NCBI RefSeq assembly: GCF_042676145.1
Contig: NZ_JBHTJW010000002.1
Coordinates: 1,612,001-1,676,000, forward strand
DNA from: Methylophilus glucosoxydans
Lineage (GTDB): Bacteria > Pseudomonadota > Gammaproteobacteria > Burkholderiales > Methylophilaceae
DNA: 64,000 nt
Reading direction: 5' to 3'
Shown: one piece after another, positions 43,308 through 53,195 of the stretch
Layout: each line of letters begins with the position of its first letter
Position numbering within the stretch: the first letter of the stretch is position 1
Notes under the pieces: generated by a model
What the model saw: only the letters and a program-made list of their open reading frames with translations
What the model was told of the DNA's origin: nothing
Database searches by the model: none
Program-made: the position numbers and the translations under genes

Positions 43308-44351
43308 ATGACTTCACCTGTAACATTTGCCTTAAAATTGGCTGAAAAAGGCTACCTCTCTGATGCTTTGATCCGAAAAGGCATTCAGCGCCTGTGCAAA
43401 TCAAGGCTGGAAGAAATTTCTGAACAGGATTGTGAGCAAGCGCAGTCAAGTCTGGTCCAATTTGTGCAGGCAATGGCTCAGGCAGAGGTCGCGCCACTGC
43501 CTGAAAAAGCCAATGCACAGCATTACGAAGTACCTGCCAATTTTTATCAATATTGCTTAGGCCGCAATCGCAAATACAGTAGCTGTTTCTGGTTGCCGGA
43601 CACACGTACGCTTGATGAAGCCGAGCAACTTGCGCTTACGCAAACCTGTGCACATGCCCAGTTGCAGGATGGTCAACATATCTTAGAGCTGGGGTGCGGC
43701 TGGGGTTCGCTGACGCTATGGATGGCCAGCCATTATCCGCAGGCGCAGATTACGGGGGTCTCAAACTCCGCTTCGCAGCGTGAATATATTATGGGTCAGG
43801 CAAAAGCGCGTGGTCTGTCAAACATTCATATCCTCACTGCAGACATGAATGTGTTTGATACCGAGCAAACTTACGACCGCATTGTTTCGGTTGAAATGTT
43901 TGAACATATGCGCAACTACCAAGTGCTCTATGGCAAAGTAGCGCGCTGGCTGAAGCCGGGTGGTTTGTTTTTCAAGCATATTTTTGTCCACCGCTACACC
44001 CCTTATGCTTTTGATGTCAAAGCGGAAGATGATTGGATGAGCCAGTATTTCTTTAGTGGTGGCATGATGCCTAGTGATGATTTGCCGCTGTATTTTCAGG
44101 ATGATTTGAAACTGGTAGACAAATGGCGCTGGGATGGTACGCATTATGAAAAAACGGCGAATGCCTGGCTGCAACTGATGGACCAAAACCATCAGGCACT
44201 GACCCCTGTCCTGGCGTCTATCTATGGCCAGGCCGATGCAGAAATGTGGCGTCAACGTTGGCGGATTTTTTTCATGGCCTGCGCAGAACTGTTCGGTTAC
44301 AACCATGGCCAGACCTGGTGGGTCAGCCACTATTTATTTGCCAAACGATAA
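43308..44351 (+). CDS. Cyclopropane-fatty-acid-synthase-family methyltransferase
   Basis: 347 residues with SAM-binding LELGCGWGSLTLWMA near residue 125 and the family segment VSVEMFEHMRNY. It belongs to the same superfamily as cyclopropane synthase but is shorter and clearly different from the copy at 49893. It opens a plus-strand series of lipid-related genes that runs to 51182. The methyl acceptor is probably an unsaturated phospholipid acyl chain; the product is uncertain. Confidence 0.9.
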   Translation: MTSPVTFALKLAEKGYLSDALIRKGIQRLCKSRLEEISEQDCEQAQSSLVQFVQAMAQAEVAPLPEKANAQHYEVPANFYQYCLGRNRKYSSCFWLPDTRTLDEAEQLALTQTCAHAQLQDGQHILELGCGWGSLTLWMASHYPQAQITGVSNSASQREYIMGQAKARGLSNIHILTADMNVFDTEQTYDRIVSVEMFEHMRNYQVLYGKVARWLKPGGLFFKHIFVHRYTPYAFDVKAEDDWMSQYFFSGGMMPSDDLPLYFQDDLKLVDKWRWDGTHYEKTANAWLQLMDQNHQALTPVLASIYGQADAEMWRQRWRIFFMACAELFGYNHGQTWWVSHYLFAKR

Positions 44352-44366
44352 TCTGAAAGATTAAAT

Positions 44367-44900
44367 ATGACCAATAAGAAATTGATTATATTTAATTTTA
44401 TTTCTTTTCAAGTGATCTGGTGGCTGTGCGTATTGTCCGCTAAACCCGGCTTGAGTACAGCCGTTTTCGCTACAGTGTTGCTCTATACCCTGCTGCATTT
44501 ATCGCTGGTCGAGGGTTGGTCGCAAACGTTGCCGCTCTTATTGACGGCAGTGATTGGCGCAGTGGCAGACCAATTTGCATATAAGTTGCAATGGATCCTA
44601 TTTGAAAACCATACGCAGTGGTTGGCCTACATCCCACTCTGGATGTTGGCCTTATGGCTTGCCTTTGCCACCACGCTGAACGTCAGCATGCGCTGGTTAC
44701 AACACAAATATGCCTTGGCGTTCATGCTGGGGGCAGTGTTCGGCCCCCTTGCTTATTTAGGGGCTGAAAGTGTGGGGGCTATTCAATTACCAAGCCTTTA
44801 CAGCCTGGCCTGGTTTGCCTTTGAATGGGCCACTCTGTTACCACTCATGCTGTGGTTACGTCATCGCTTTAACGAGTCTCTCGCTTTGGAGCAAACATGA
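44367..44900 (+). CDS. DUF2878 membrane protein
   Basis: 177 residues with five to six membrane segments, e.g. FATVLLYTLLHLSLVEGW and LPLLLTAVIGAVADQF. DUF2878 genes are regularly found with cyclopropane-synthase-type genes and DUF1295. Function is unknown; a role in the membrane step of lipid modification is inferred from context. Its stop overlaps the next start (ATGA). Confidence 0.85.
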   Translation: MTNKKLIIFNFISFQVIWWLCVLSAKPGLSTAVFATVLLYTLLHLSLVEGWSQTLPLLLTAVIGAVADQFAYKLQWILFENHTQWLAYIPLWMLALWLAFATTLNVSMRWLQHKYALAFMLGAVFGPLAYLGAESVGAIQLPSLYSLAWFAFEWATLLPLMLWLRHRFNESLALEQT

Positions 44901-45664
44901 TTTATTACTACGCGCTGATCGCGATTGTGTTGTTTGCACTTTGCGGCTGGTTCTTAAGTTTTATCACCAAACACTACAGTCATGTGGATAGCATGTGGAG
45001 CCTGTTCTTTGCCATCACGGCCTATGTCACCGCCATATTCCTGCAAGACCTTTCATTACGCGCCTGCCTGGTGCTGTTCGCAGTGACCTTATGGTCGCTA
45101 AGGTTGAGTATTTTTTTAACCTGGCGCAACTGGGGCAAAGAAGATCATCGATATGACACGATACGCAAAAACAATGAGCCTTATTTCTGGTTGAAAAGCC
45201 TTTACATTGTGTTCGCTTTTCAGGCGCTGCTGGCCTGGATCATTTCTTATCCACTGTTCGCGGCCATCTCAAGCACTGCTGCGTTGAATTGGCTGGACCT
45301 GGCCGGCGTATTGTTATTTGTGCTCGGTCTATATTGGGAGGTGGTGGCGGACTTGCAGCTCACACGATTCAGGGCTTCCGCCGGACATCAAACCCAAGTA
45401 CTGAATACTGGTTTATGGCGCTACAGCCGTCACCCAAACTACTTTGGTGAGTGTCTGATCTGGTGGGGATTTGCGCTGTTGGCGGCGTCATCAGCGAGCT
45501 ATTGGGTTTGGGTGTCTCCGCTTTTGATGACGTTCTTGCTGTTAAAAGTCAGTGGTGTGAGTTTGATGGAGCAGACTATCCACAGCCGTCGTCCCGGGTA
45601 TGCCGAATACGTCAAAAATACTAATGCATTTATTCCCGGGATACCCAAGCGAGCTGAAAAATGA
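44897..45664 (+). CDS. DUF1295 / steroid-5-alpha-reductase-like membrane enzyme
   Basis: 255 residues with about six membrane segments. The C-terminal YSRHPNYFGECLIWWGFAL is the signature of the DUF1295/ICMT/5-alpha-reductase superfamily, which binds NADPH or SAM at that site. In lipid loci it is thought to act as a reductase on acyl or isoprenoid double bonds. It overlaps its neighbours on both sides by 4 bases, so the operon is tight. Confidence 0.88.
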   Translation: MIYYYALIAIVLFALCGWFLSFITKHYSHVDSMWSLFFAITAYVTAIFLQDLSLRACLVLFAVTLWSLRLSIFLTWRNWGKEDHRYDTIRKNNEPYFWLKSLYIVFAFQALLAWIISYPLFAAISSTAALNWLDLAGVLLFVLGLYWEVVADLQLTRFRASAGHQTQVLNTGLWRYSRHPNYFGECLIWWGFALLAASSASYWVWVSPLLMTFLLLKVSGVSLMEQTIHSRRPGYAEYVKNTNAFIPGIPKRAEK

Positions 45665-46299
45665 AAACTAAGGTTACCACGCGACACACTTTAACTGGCC
45701 TGGCGCTGTTATTCGCTGTTCCCCTACAGGCGCAGGAGTGGTCATTTGAGGTCTATCTGGACCAGAAAAAAATTGGGACGCACACCTTTAGCCTGGATCA
45801 GAACCAATTGCAAAGCCGCGCCAATTTCAAGGTCAAAGTGCTGTTTATTAATGCCTATCGCTACCAGCACCAGGCCGATGAACAGTGGCAAGGCAACTGC
45901 CTGTCTCAACTGACGGCACACACCGAGGAAAATAAAGAAATCACCGACGTCAAAGGGGCGATACAAAATAATAAGTTTGTACTTGATAAAAATGGCAGTA
46001 CGCAAACCCTGCTAGGCTGTATCATGACCTTTGCTTACTGGAATCCCGAAATACTCAAGCAATCCCGTTTACTTAACCCACAAAATGCAGAATATCTGGA
46101 TGTGACTGTCACGGATGAAGGCAGCAAAACTATAGAGGTGAAAGGTCAGACCACCCTCACCCATCAATATCGGCTCAATGGCCGTTTAAAGGGCAAAGAC
46201 AAACTGAAAATTACGCTTTGGTACGATCAGCAACAGCAGTGGGTGGCGTTGGAGTCGATTACGCCAGAAGGCTATAAAATTAAATATAAACTCATTTAA
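45661..46299 (+). CDS. Secreted DUF6134-like protein
   Basis: 212 residues with a signal peptide (TGLALLFAVPLQAQ). The mature part starts EWSFEVYLDQKKIGTHTFSL and is beta-rich, as in the DUF6134 family found in the same gene sets. Periplasmic; function unknown. A lipid-binding barrel is conceivable. Start overlaps the DUF1295 stop; the lipocalin gene follows 5 bases on. Confidence 0.75.
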   Translation: MKTKVTTRHTLTGLALLFAVPLQAQEWSFEVYLDQKKIGTHTFSLDQNQLQSRANFKVKVLFINAYRYQHQADEQWQGNCLSQLTAHTEENKEITDVKGAIQNNKFVLDKNGSTQTLLGCIMTFAYWNPEILKQSRLLNPQNAEYLDVTVTDEGSKTIEVKGQTTLTHQYRLNGRLKGKDKLKITLWYDQQQQWVALESITPEGYKIKYKLI

Positions 46300-46304
46300 T
46301 CAAT

Positions 46305-46835
46305 ATGTTGAATAAATTATTTAAAGTGATTTGTATAATGGGTATTTTTTCTCTGACCGCTTGCCAAAACTTGCCTCCGATTAAAACGGTTGAGCAAGTG
46401 GATTTGGACCGTTTTATGGGTGACTGGTATGTGATTGCAGCGATCCCGACCTTCATTGAAAAGGATCCTTACAATCCGGTTGAGCGCTATGAAAAGACTT
46501 CGGATGGCAGTATTGCCACTACTTTCAGCTTTCGTCAGGGCAGTTTCACAGGCCCACTTAAAGTCTATCACCCGACGGGTTTTATTGTGCCGGGCACTGG
46601 CAATGCCGAGTGGCGCATGCAGTTTGTGTGGCCGTTCAAATCAGAATACCTGATTGCTTACTTGGACCAGGATTACCAGCATACGATCATTGCGCGTAAC
46701 AAACGGGATTATGTCTGGCTGATGTCGAGGAAACCAACACTGGATCAGGCCAGCTATGAACAACTGGTCGCTAGAATCAGGGCCATGGGCTACGACACCA
46801 GCAAGCTAGAGGTTTTCAAGCATCAACCACAATAA
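46305..46835 (+). CDS. Bacterial lipocalin (Blc-like lipoprotein)
   Basis: 176 residues. FSLTACQNLPP is a lipobox, so the protein is an outer-membrane lipoprotein. LDRFMGDWYVIAAIPTF is the lipocalin GxW motif, and YLIAYLDQDYQHTIIARNKRDYVWLMSR the second and third conserved regions. Lipocalins of this type bind fatty acids or lysophospholipids, which suits the locus. Confidence 0.93.
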   Translation: MLNKLFKVICIMGIFSLTACQNLPPIKTVEQVDLDRFMGDWYVIAAIPTFIEKDPYNPVERYEKTSDGSIATTFSFRQGSFTGPLKVYHPTGFIVPGTGNAEWRMQFVWPFKSEYLIAYLDQDYQHTIIARNKRDYVWLMSRKPTLDQASYEQLVARIRAMGYDTSKLEVFKHQPQ

Positions 46836-46908
46836 AAGGGTGAGTTGTTGATCAAACAAACATCACCATACGCGCAACAGGCGACGCGTATTTGAGAGAG
46901 GACGAATC

Positions 46909-47853
46909 ATGCAACACAGAATCACCGGGCTGCTATGGCGGCTCATTGGCTGGCTGGATAACCAGCGCTACCAGCCGCCAGCCAGTGCGCATGCGGAGAG
47001 CATAGACTGGTGGCGGGTGCTGCCGTTTGTTGGCCTGCATCTTGCCCTGATCGCTTTATATTGGGTGGGCTGGAGTCCTTTTGCGGTGGCCTTTGCCATC
47101 GGGCTTTATTTGATCCGCATGTTTGCGATTACCGGCTTTTATCACCGCTATTTTGCCCACAAGACCTTTCAAACCTCGCGCGCTGGACAGTTCTTATTTG
47201 CCTTGATTGGAGCCACTGCAGTACAGCGCGGTCCTTTGTGGTGGGCCGCCCACCACCGCAGTCATCATGTGCATGCAGATCAGCCGCAAGATATCCATTC
47301 CCCACACCAGCATGGCTTGCTGTGGAGTCATTTAGGCTGGTTTCTGAGCCATGCCAATTTCAAGACGCAATTAGAGCGTGTGCGTGAATTGACGCGTTTT
47401 CGTGAACTCTGCTGGTTGGACCGTTTTGACAGCCTGGTGCCGCTCGCACTGGCTTTAGGCATCTTTTTACTGGGGACTACGCTGGCACATTATGCGCCAC
47501 AATTACAAACCAACGGCTGGCAGTTACTGGTGTGGGGCTTTGTGGTGTCCACCGTGGCGCTTTATCACGCCACTTTTTGTGTCAACTCCTTGGCGCATGT
47601 CTGGGGTAGCCGCCGTTATGCCACGCGCGACCACAGTCGCAATAACTGGCTGATTGCCCTGCTGACGCTGGGGGAAGGCTGGCACAACAATCATCATCAT
47701 TTTCCGGGTTCGGTCAAACAAGGTTTTTACTGGTGGGAGATTGATTTGACCTATTACGGACTGAGAATACTGGCTGCATTGGGGTTAATCTGGAATTTAA
47801 AGCAAGTGCCAGTTGAGGTGCGCGATCAGCATCATCAGGAAAGGCCGCTGTAA
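46909..47853 (+). CDS. Fatty acid (acyl-CoA type) desaturase
   Basis: 314 residues with four membrane segments and the three histidine boxes HRYFAHK, HRSHH and HNNHHH that hold the di-iron centre, plus EGWHNNHHHFPGS. Inserts a double bond, usually delta-9, with oxygen. Its double bond would feed the cyclopropane-type methyltransferases around it. A 73-base gap before the ATG (gagaggac as ribosome site) starts with ttgatcaa and may hold a separate promoter. The stop overlaps the next start by one base. Confidence 0.93.
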   Translation: MQHRITGLLWRLIGWLDNQRYQPPASAHAESIDWWRVLPFVGLHLALIALYWVGWSPFAVAFAIGLYLIRMFAITGFYHRYFAHKTFQTSRAGQFLFALIGATAVQRGPLWWAAHHRSHHVHADQPQDIHSPHQHGLLWSHLGWFLSHANFKTQLERVRELTRFRELCWLDRFDSLVPLALALGIFLLGTTLAHYAPQLQTNGWQLLVWGFVVSTVALYHATFCVNSLAHVWGSRRYATRDHSRNNWLIALLTLGEGWHNNHHHFPGSVKQGFYWWEIDLTYYGLRILAALGLIWNLKQVPVEVRDQHHQERPL

Positions 47854-49106
47854 TGGGATTAAAGATTGCCATTATCGGCGGCGGTATCGCTGGTAATACC
47901 CTTGCCTATTATTTGCATCAGCAGCATGACATCACCCTGTTTGAAGCTAACGACTACATCGGTGGCCATACGCACACACATGAGGTGACGGTTGGTGGCC
48001 AGAAGCATGCGGTAGATACTGGCTTTATTGTATTTAACGATAAAACCTATCCTGAGTTTGAGCACATTTTGCGTGAAACCGGTGTCGCCTGGCGTGACAG
48101 CAACATGAGCTTTAGCGTGCGCAACGAAGTCAGCGGGCTGGAATATAACGGTACGACGTTAAACAGTCTGTTTGCCCAGCGCCGCAACTTACTGTCTCCA
48201 GCGTTTTACCGCATGATTCTGGATATCTTGCGCTTTAACAAAACCTCACTGGCTCTGCTCGCTGCAGGCGATGAAATTCCGCTGGGTGACTATTTAAAAC
48301 AGCAGGGATATTCAAGCCAATTCATACGCGACTACATCGTGCCTATGGGGGCCGCGATCTGGTCAACTGATGCCGAACAGATGCTTCAGTTCCCTGCCCG
48401 CTTCTTTGTGCGCTTTTTTCACCATCACGGCATGCTCACGGTAGACCAGCGGCCGCAGTGGCGCACCATCGTCGGCGGTTCTGCGCGCTATCTGGAAAAA
48501 ATCACTGCCGGCTATCGTGACCGTATCCAGCTCAATGCAGCAGTGCAGGCTGTGCAACGCGATGCACAGGGCGTCAGCGTGACCACGCAAAACGGGCAAT
48601 CACAGCGGTTTGATTTTGTCTTTTTTGCCTGCCACAGTGATGAAGCCTTGCAGATATTGGGCGCTGAGGCCACAACGGCCGAGCGCGACATCCTAGGCGC
48701 CATTCCCTATCAGGATAACACGGTATATCTGCATACGGATGCCCGTCTGATGCCGCAACGCAAGCTAGCCTGGGCGGCGTGGAACTACCACGTTACGGCG
48801 CAAGCGACAGGCAAGGTGCAGGTCACCTATAACATGAACATCCTGCAAGGCATCCAGTCCAGCGAGCCTTTACTTGTTACCTTGAACTACACCGATGCCA
48901 TCGCGCCAGACAAGGTGATTAAAAAGCTGCACTACCGCCATCCTTTGTACACGCTTGCAGGCGCCCAGGCACAAGCCCGCCATGCTGAGATTAGTGGCAA
49001 ACACCGGACTGGCTATGCAGGCGCCTACTGGCGCAACGGTTTTCACGAGGACGGTGTGGTCAGTGCTCTGGCGGCCATCCAACATTTTCAGGCGATGCAT
49101 TTATGA
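47853..49106 (+). CDS. FAD/NAD(P)-binding amine-oxidase-like oxidoreductase
   Basis: 417 residues. The N-terminal dinucleotide fold IAIIGGGIAGNTLAYYL is followed by EANDYIGGHTHT. Family as in COG2907, always seen beside DUF1365 and cyclopropane synthase genes. In alphaproteobacteria homologous genes act in making modified (e.g. furan) fatty acids as I recall; that role here is inference. Overlaps the DUF1365 gene by 4 bases. Confidence 0.9.
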   Translation: MGLKIAIIGGGIAGNTLAYYLHQQHDITLFEANDYIGGHTHTHEVTVGGQKHAVDTGFIVFNDKTYPEFEHILRETGVAWRDSNMSFSVRNEVSGLEYNGTTLNSLFAQRRNLLSPAFYRMILDILRFNKTSLALLAAGDEIPLGDYLKQQGYSSQFIRDYIVPMGAAIWSTDAEQMLQFPARFFVRFFHHHGMLTVDQRPQWRTIVGGSARYLEKITAGYRDRIQLNAAVQAVQRDAQGVSVTTQNGQSQRFDFVFFACHSDEALQILGAEATTAERDILGAIPYQDNTVYLHTDARLMPQRKLAWAAWNYHVTAQATGKVQVTYNMNILQGIQSSEPLLVTLNYTDAIAPDKVIKKLHYRHPLYTLAGAQAQARHAEISGKHRTGYAGAYWRNGFHEDGVVSALAAIQHFQAMHL

Positions 49107-49876
49107 GTCCTCCTGCAGCATTGCAAACAGATAGTTTGCAAAGTGCCATTTATACGGGTTGGGTGAGCCATCAGCGGCTGCAGCCAACCCTGCATGGTTT
49201 TCGCTACCAGCTGTTTATGTTGTATCTGGATCTGGATGAATTGCCAAAGCTATTTAAAAACAATCGCTTATGGTCTTATCTTAAACCAAATCTGGCTTAT
49301 TTCCGGCGCCAGGATTATCTGGGGCCCAGCCACGAGCCGCTGGATGTCAGCGTGCGTAACCTGGTTGAACAGGAAACCGGGCAGCGTCCACTGGGCCGCA
49401 TCGGCTTGCTGACGCATTGCCGTTACTGGGGCATTTGCTTTAATCCGGTGAGTTTTTATTACTGCCACGATGAGCAAGGCCAATTACAAGCGATTGTGAG
49501 CCACATTACCAATACTCCATGGAAAGAACGATTTGCTTATGTGCATGCCATGAATACGGCCGTGAACGGAGTATTTAGCCTCAAAAAAGACTTTCATGTT
49601 TCGCCATTTATGCCTATGGATATCCAGTATCAATGGCAATTTTCGTTGCCGGCGGAGGTCATCAACGTGCATATGCAAAACTGGCGTGATCAACAGTCCA
49701 TGTTTTTTGCCACCTTGAAATTAAACAGACAGCCCTGGCAGGCGGCTACTTTGAATCGCCTGTTATGGCAGTACCCATGGATGACACTGAAAGTGATTGC
49801 CGCCATTTATTGGCAAGCCTTGCGGCTTTGGCTCAAAAAAGTGCCGTTCTATCCCCATCCTGATCAAAATACCTGA
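49103..49876 (+). CDS. DUF1365 family protein
   Basis: 257 residues with typical GWVSHQRLQPTLHGFRYQLFMLYLDLDEL, GRIGLLTHCRYWGICFNPVSFYYCHD and the KDFHVSPFMPMDIQYQW segment. Conserved partner of the FAD oxidoreductase and cyclopropane synthase; biochemical activity not established as far as I know. The 17-base gap to the next gene keeps it in the operon. Confidence 0.9.
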   Translation: MSPPAALQTDSLQSAIYTGWVSHQRLQPTLHGFRYQLFMLYLDLDELPKLFKNNRLWSYLKPNLAYFRRQDYLGPSHEPLDVSVRNLVEQETGQRPLGRIGLLTHCRYWGICFNPVSFYYCHDEQGQLQAIVSHITNTPWKERFAYVHAMNTAVNGVFSLKKDFHVSPFMPMDIQYQWQFSLPAEVINVHMQNWRDQQSMFFATLKLNRQPWQAATLNRLLWQYPWMTLKVIAAIYWQALRLWLKKVPFYPHPDQNT

Positions 49877-49892
49877 CGCCGAATTGAATACT

Positions 49893-51182
49893 ATGAATAC
49901 CCTTCCCAGTCCTTCATCCTTGCCAACGGACACCCTGACCAAACCGCTCAAGGCCAAAAGCCGCGCCAAGTGGGTAGCGCAACTGGCCAAATCGCAGGTG
50001 CTCAAACGCCTGTTAGGACTGCAGATTGGCCAGCTTACGCTTGTAGATGGCACAGAAACCTATGTGTTTGGCCAAGAACATCCAGGCCAGATTCAAGCCA
50101 GCATTACCGTGCTTGATGCGCGTTTTTATGGCGAAATTGCATTTGGCGGCAGCATTGGTGCGGGGGAAGCGTATATGCTGGGCTACTGGCAAGCAGACAC
50201 ATTAACCGATGTGATCCGCCTGATGGTGCTTAATCAATCTGTCATGGACACACTGGAAGGCGGCTATCAATGGCTAAGCAAGCCCGTACTCAAACTGTTT
50301 CACTGGCTCAATAGCAACAGCGAGGCAGGCAGCAAAAAGAATATTGCCGCGCACTATGACCTCGGCAATGACTTGTTCCAGTTATTTCTGGACCCGACCA
50401 TGATGTATTCCTCTGCCATGTTTGACACGGAACCCGCTAGTTTACAAGCGGCTTCTGAGCGTAAGTTACAGGTCATTTGCGAGAAATTACAGCTTAGCGC
50501 CAACGATCGCGTGATCGAGATTGGCACGGGATGGGGCGGCTTCGCCAGCTATGCGGCCAAACACTATGGCTGCCATGTGACCACCACCACCATTTCGCAG
50601 CAACAATATGCGTTGGCACAAAGCAGAATCGCGGAAGCAGGACTGCAAGACCGCATCACGCTGCTCAAGCAGGATTACCGTCATCTGCATGGGCAATACG
50701 ACAAACTGGTTTCAATCGAAATGATAGAAGCGGTCGGTCATCAATACTACGACACGTATTTCAACAAAGTCAGCCAGTTATTGAAGCCCAACGGTGTTGC
50801 ATTGATTCAGGCTATTACAATTGCGGATCAGCGTTATGACAGTGCCATCCGCTCCGTGGATTTTATCCAGCGCTATATTTTTCCAGGCTCGAATATCCCA
50901 TCGAACACTGCCATGCTGGCCAGCATGACGCGCGCCAGTGACTTGCGGCTGGTGGACTTGCAGGATATTGGCCTGGACTATGCCACCACCTTGCGTCTAT
51001 GGCGGGAAAACTTTTTTGCCAACATCGATGCCGTACAGCGGCTGGGCTATAGCGAGACCTTTATTCGTATGTGGGACTTTTACCTGAGTTATTGCGAGGG
51101 TGGCTTTGCAGAATGCGCGCTGGGCGACGTGCATTTGCTGTTGGCCAAACCTGGTTATCGTCAGCTTAAGCGCGTGGCCTAA
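49893..51182 (+). CDS. Cyclopropane-fatty-acyl-phospholipid synthase
   Basis: 429 residues from ATG 49893; the longer frame would overlap the DUF1365 gene. SAM motif VIEIGTGWGGFASYAAKHYG, NIAAHYDLGNDLFQLFLDPTMMYSSAMF for phospholipid binding, and VSIEMIEAVGHQYYDTYF are all characteristic. It transfers a methylene group to cis double bonds of membrane phospholipids. Last gene of the lipid operon. Confidence 0.95.
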   Translation: MNTLPSPSSLPTDTLTKPLKAKSRAKWVAQLAKSQVLKRLLGLQIGQLTLVDGTETYVFGQEHPGQIQASITVLDARFYGEIAFGGSIGAGEAYMLGYWQADTLTDVIRLMVLNQSVMDTLEGGYQWLSKPVLKLFHWLNSNSEAGSKKNIAAHYDLGNDLFQLFLDPTMMYSSAMFDTEPASLQAASERKLQVICEKLQLSANDRVIEIGTGWGGFASYAAKHYGCHVTTTTISQQQYALAQSRIAEAGLQDRITLLKQDYRHLHGQYDKLVSIEMIEAVGHQYYDTYFNKVSQLLKPNGVALIQAITIADQRYDSAIRSVDFIQRYIFPGSNIPSNTAMLASMTRASDLRLVDLQDIGLDYATTLRLWRENFFANIDAVQRLGYSETFIRMWDFYLSYCEGGFAECALGDVHLLLAKPGYRQLKRVA

Positions 51183-51218
51183 AGCAGCGCATGCTCCGGC
51201 CATGATAAACTTGGCGGC

Positions 51219-53195
51219 ATGAGTACACATGCAGTCTTGGAGTGGCGCAATGGCCTGCCCTACTCCCCCGAATTCGATGATGTTTATTTTTCTGTCAGTC
51301 CCGAGCATCCGCAGCATGGGCTGGCAGAAACCCGTTATGTGTTTTTGCAGCATAACCATTTGGCTGAACGCTGGCAGCAGCTCCCGACCGACACAGCGAG
51401 TCATTTTGTCATTGTAGAGACGGGCTTTGGCAGCGGCCTCAATTTTCTGGCGGCTCTCAAGCTCTGGCGTGACACCGCCCCTGCTCACGCCCACCTGCAT
51501 TTTGTCAGCGTCGAAATTGCGCCCTTCACCTTGCAGGATTTGCGAACCGCGCATGCGCATTTTCCAGAACTGGCCGAAGCAAGCGCGGCGCTCTGCGCAC
51601 AATATCACTTGTTACAGCCCGGCATTAACCAGCTTGAGCTGCCTTCCTTCTCGGCCAGCCTGACCTTGTTTATCGGGGACAGTGCGCATTATTTGCCTCA
51701 GCTCACTTTGAAGGCAGATGCCTGGTTTCTCGATGGCTTTGCGCCGGCCAAAAATCCGCAAATGTGGCAACCTTATTTATTTGCAAGCATGGCCACCTGT
51801 GCGCACGCAGGCACCACGTTTGCCACCTTTACCAGTGCGGGCGTGGTCAAGCGCGGCTTGCAAGCCGCCGGATTTGCAGTCCAAAAAACTAAAGGCTTTG
51901 GCAACAAGCGTGAAATGTTATGTGGAAATTGGCCCACGACGACTGCATCAGCGATCAACCCGCTGCCTAAAGTGGCCATCATAGGTGCAGGCATTGCGGG
52001 CTGCAGCACGGCCAATCAATTGACGTCGCTCGGCTGTGAAGTGCATGTGTTTGAGCGTGCGGCGCAAGTCGCTACGGGGGCCTCTGGCAATCCCAGAGGC
52101 ATGCTCTATCCCAGGCTCAATGCCGAAAAACCGATGAATGACCAGCTCGCCTGGCGTAGCTATAGTTATAGCCTGCGGCATTATGCGCAGCTCAATCTGG
52201 GCGACGACGGCTTCCAGAGCGTCGGGTTATTACAACTCGGTGGCAGCCCACGTGAACATAAACGCGTGCAAAAAGTTGCCGCCCGCTATGAACAGCTTGG
52301 CGTCGATACGCCACTGCTCCACAAAATGACGGCAGCAGCAGCCAGCGAATGCGCGGGCGTTCAGATTGGCCATGAGTGCTTATATTTCCCGCACGGGGCC
52401 TGGGTCAATCCGGTGCGGGCTTGCCAGCAGATGTTGAAGCAGCCAAAAATTAGGTTGCATTTAGCGCAGGCGGTCGACAAGCTTTCACGCATTTCTTCCG
52501 GCTGGCAGCTATTCAGTGATAGCAGCCCCTTGGGCACGTTTGATGCCGTGGTGGTGTGTAATGCGGCTGAAGCGGCAGCTTTAATTCCTGAGAGTGGGAT
52601 GTGGCTCAATCCGGTGCGTGGACAAATGGGGGTGATTGCCGCGCAACCGGCGATGCAACCCTTGCGTACCATCTTGTGTGGGGATGGCTATCTAACCCCA
52701 GCGCATCAAGGAACGCATGCCATGGGAGCCACCTTTGCGCCAGGCGAAACGGATACCAGCGTGCGTGCTGAAGATAGCGAGCAAAATCTGCATATGGTGA
52801 GCACGCTCAGTCCACAATTTGGTCCAGTGGCGCACACGGCCGTGATCTCGGCACGGGCTTCGCTACGCTGTGGCTCGCCGGATTATTTACCCTATGTGGG
52901 TCCGCTTTTGCCGTTACAAGACTTAATGGACAGTCATGCGTCCGTCAACAGCTTCGCTGACTTGCCCGCTGCACAAGGGCTGTATGTGCATGCAGCGCAC
53001 GGTAGTAAAGGCCTGATGACAGCCCCTTATTGTGCAGCCATACTAGCCAGACGCATGCTGCAAGATTTTGGCCATACCTTGCCACAACTCTCTGAGGATA
53101 CTTTTTGGCTAGGTCTGCATCCGCAACGGTTATTGTTTAAACAGGCCGGCTGGAAGCCATTGCTACAGCCGTTTAGTGAGCAAGAGAAAACATGA
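51219..53195 (+). CDS. mnmC: tRNA 5-methylaminomethyl-2-thiouridine bifunctional enzyme
   Basis: Completes mnm5s2U at the tRNA wobble position. The N-terminal methyltransferase (about 1-245) has VETGFGSGLNFLAALKLW and DAWFLDGFAPAKNPQMW. The C-terminal FAD oxidase (about 250-658) starts VAIIGAGIAGCSTANQL and includes ATGASGNPRGMLYPRL. 658 residues matches the fused enzyme. The start overlaps nothing upstream (36-base gap); the stop overlaps the next gene by 4 bases. Confidence 0.96.
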   Translation: MSTHAVLEWRNGLPYSPEFDDVYFSVSPEHPQHGLAETRYVFLQHNHLAERWQQLPTDTASHFVIVETGFGSGLNFLAALKLWRDTAPAHAHLHFVSVEIAPFTLQDLRTAHAHFPELAEASAALCAQYHLLQPGINQLELPSFSASLTLFIGDSAHYLPQLTLKADAWFLDGFAPAKNPQMWQPYLFASMATCAHAGTTFATFTSAGVVKRGLQAAGFAVQKTKGFGNKREMLCGNWPTTTASAINPLPKVAIIGAGIAGCSTANQLTSLGCEVHVFERAAQVATGASGNPRGMLYPRLNAEKPMNDQLAWRSYSYSLRHYAQLNLGDDGFQSVGLLQLGGSPREHKRVQKVAARYEQLGVDTPLLHKMTAAAASECAGVQIGHECLYFPHGAWVNPVRACQQMLKQPKIRLHLAQAVDKLSRISSGWQLFSDSSPLGTFDAVVVCNAAEAAALIPESGMWLNPVRGQMGVIAAQPAMQPLRTILCGDGYLTPAHQGTHAMGATFAPGETDTSVRAEDSEQNLHMVSTLSPQFGPVAHTAVISARASLRCGSPDYLPYVGPLLPLQDLMDSHASVNSFADLPAAQGLYVHAAHGSKGLMTAPYCAAILARRMLQDFGHTLPQLSEDTFWLGLHPQRLLFKQAGWKPLLQPFSEQEKT

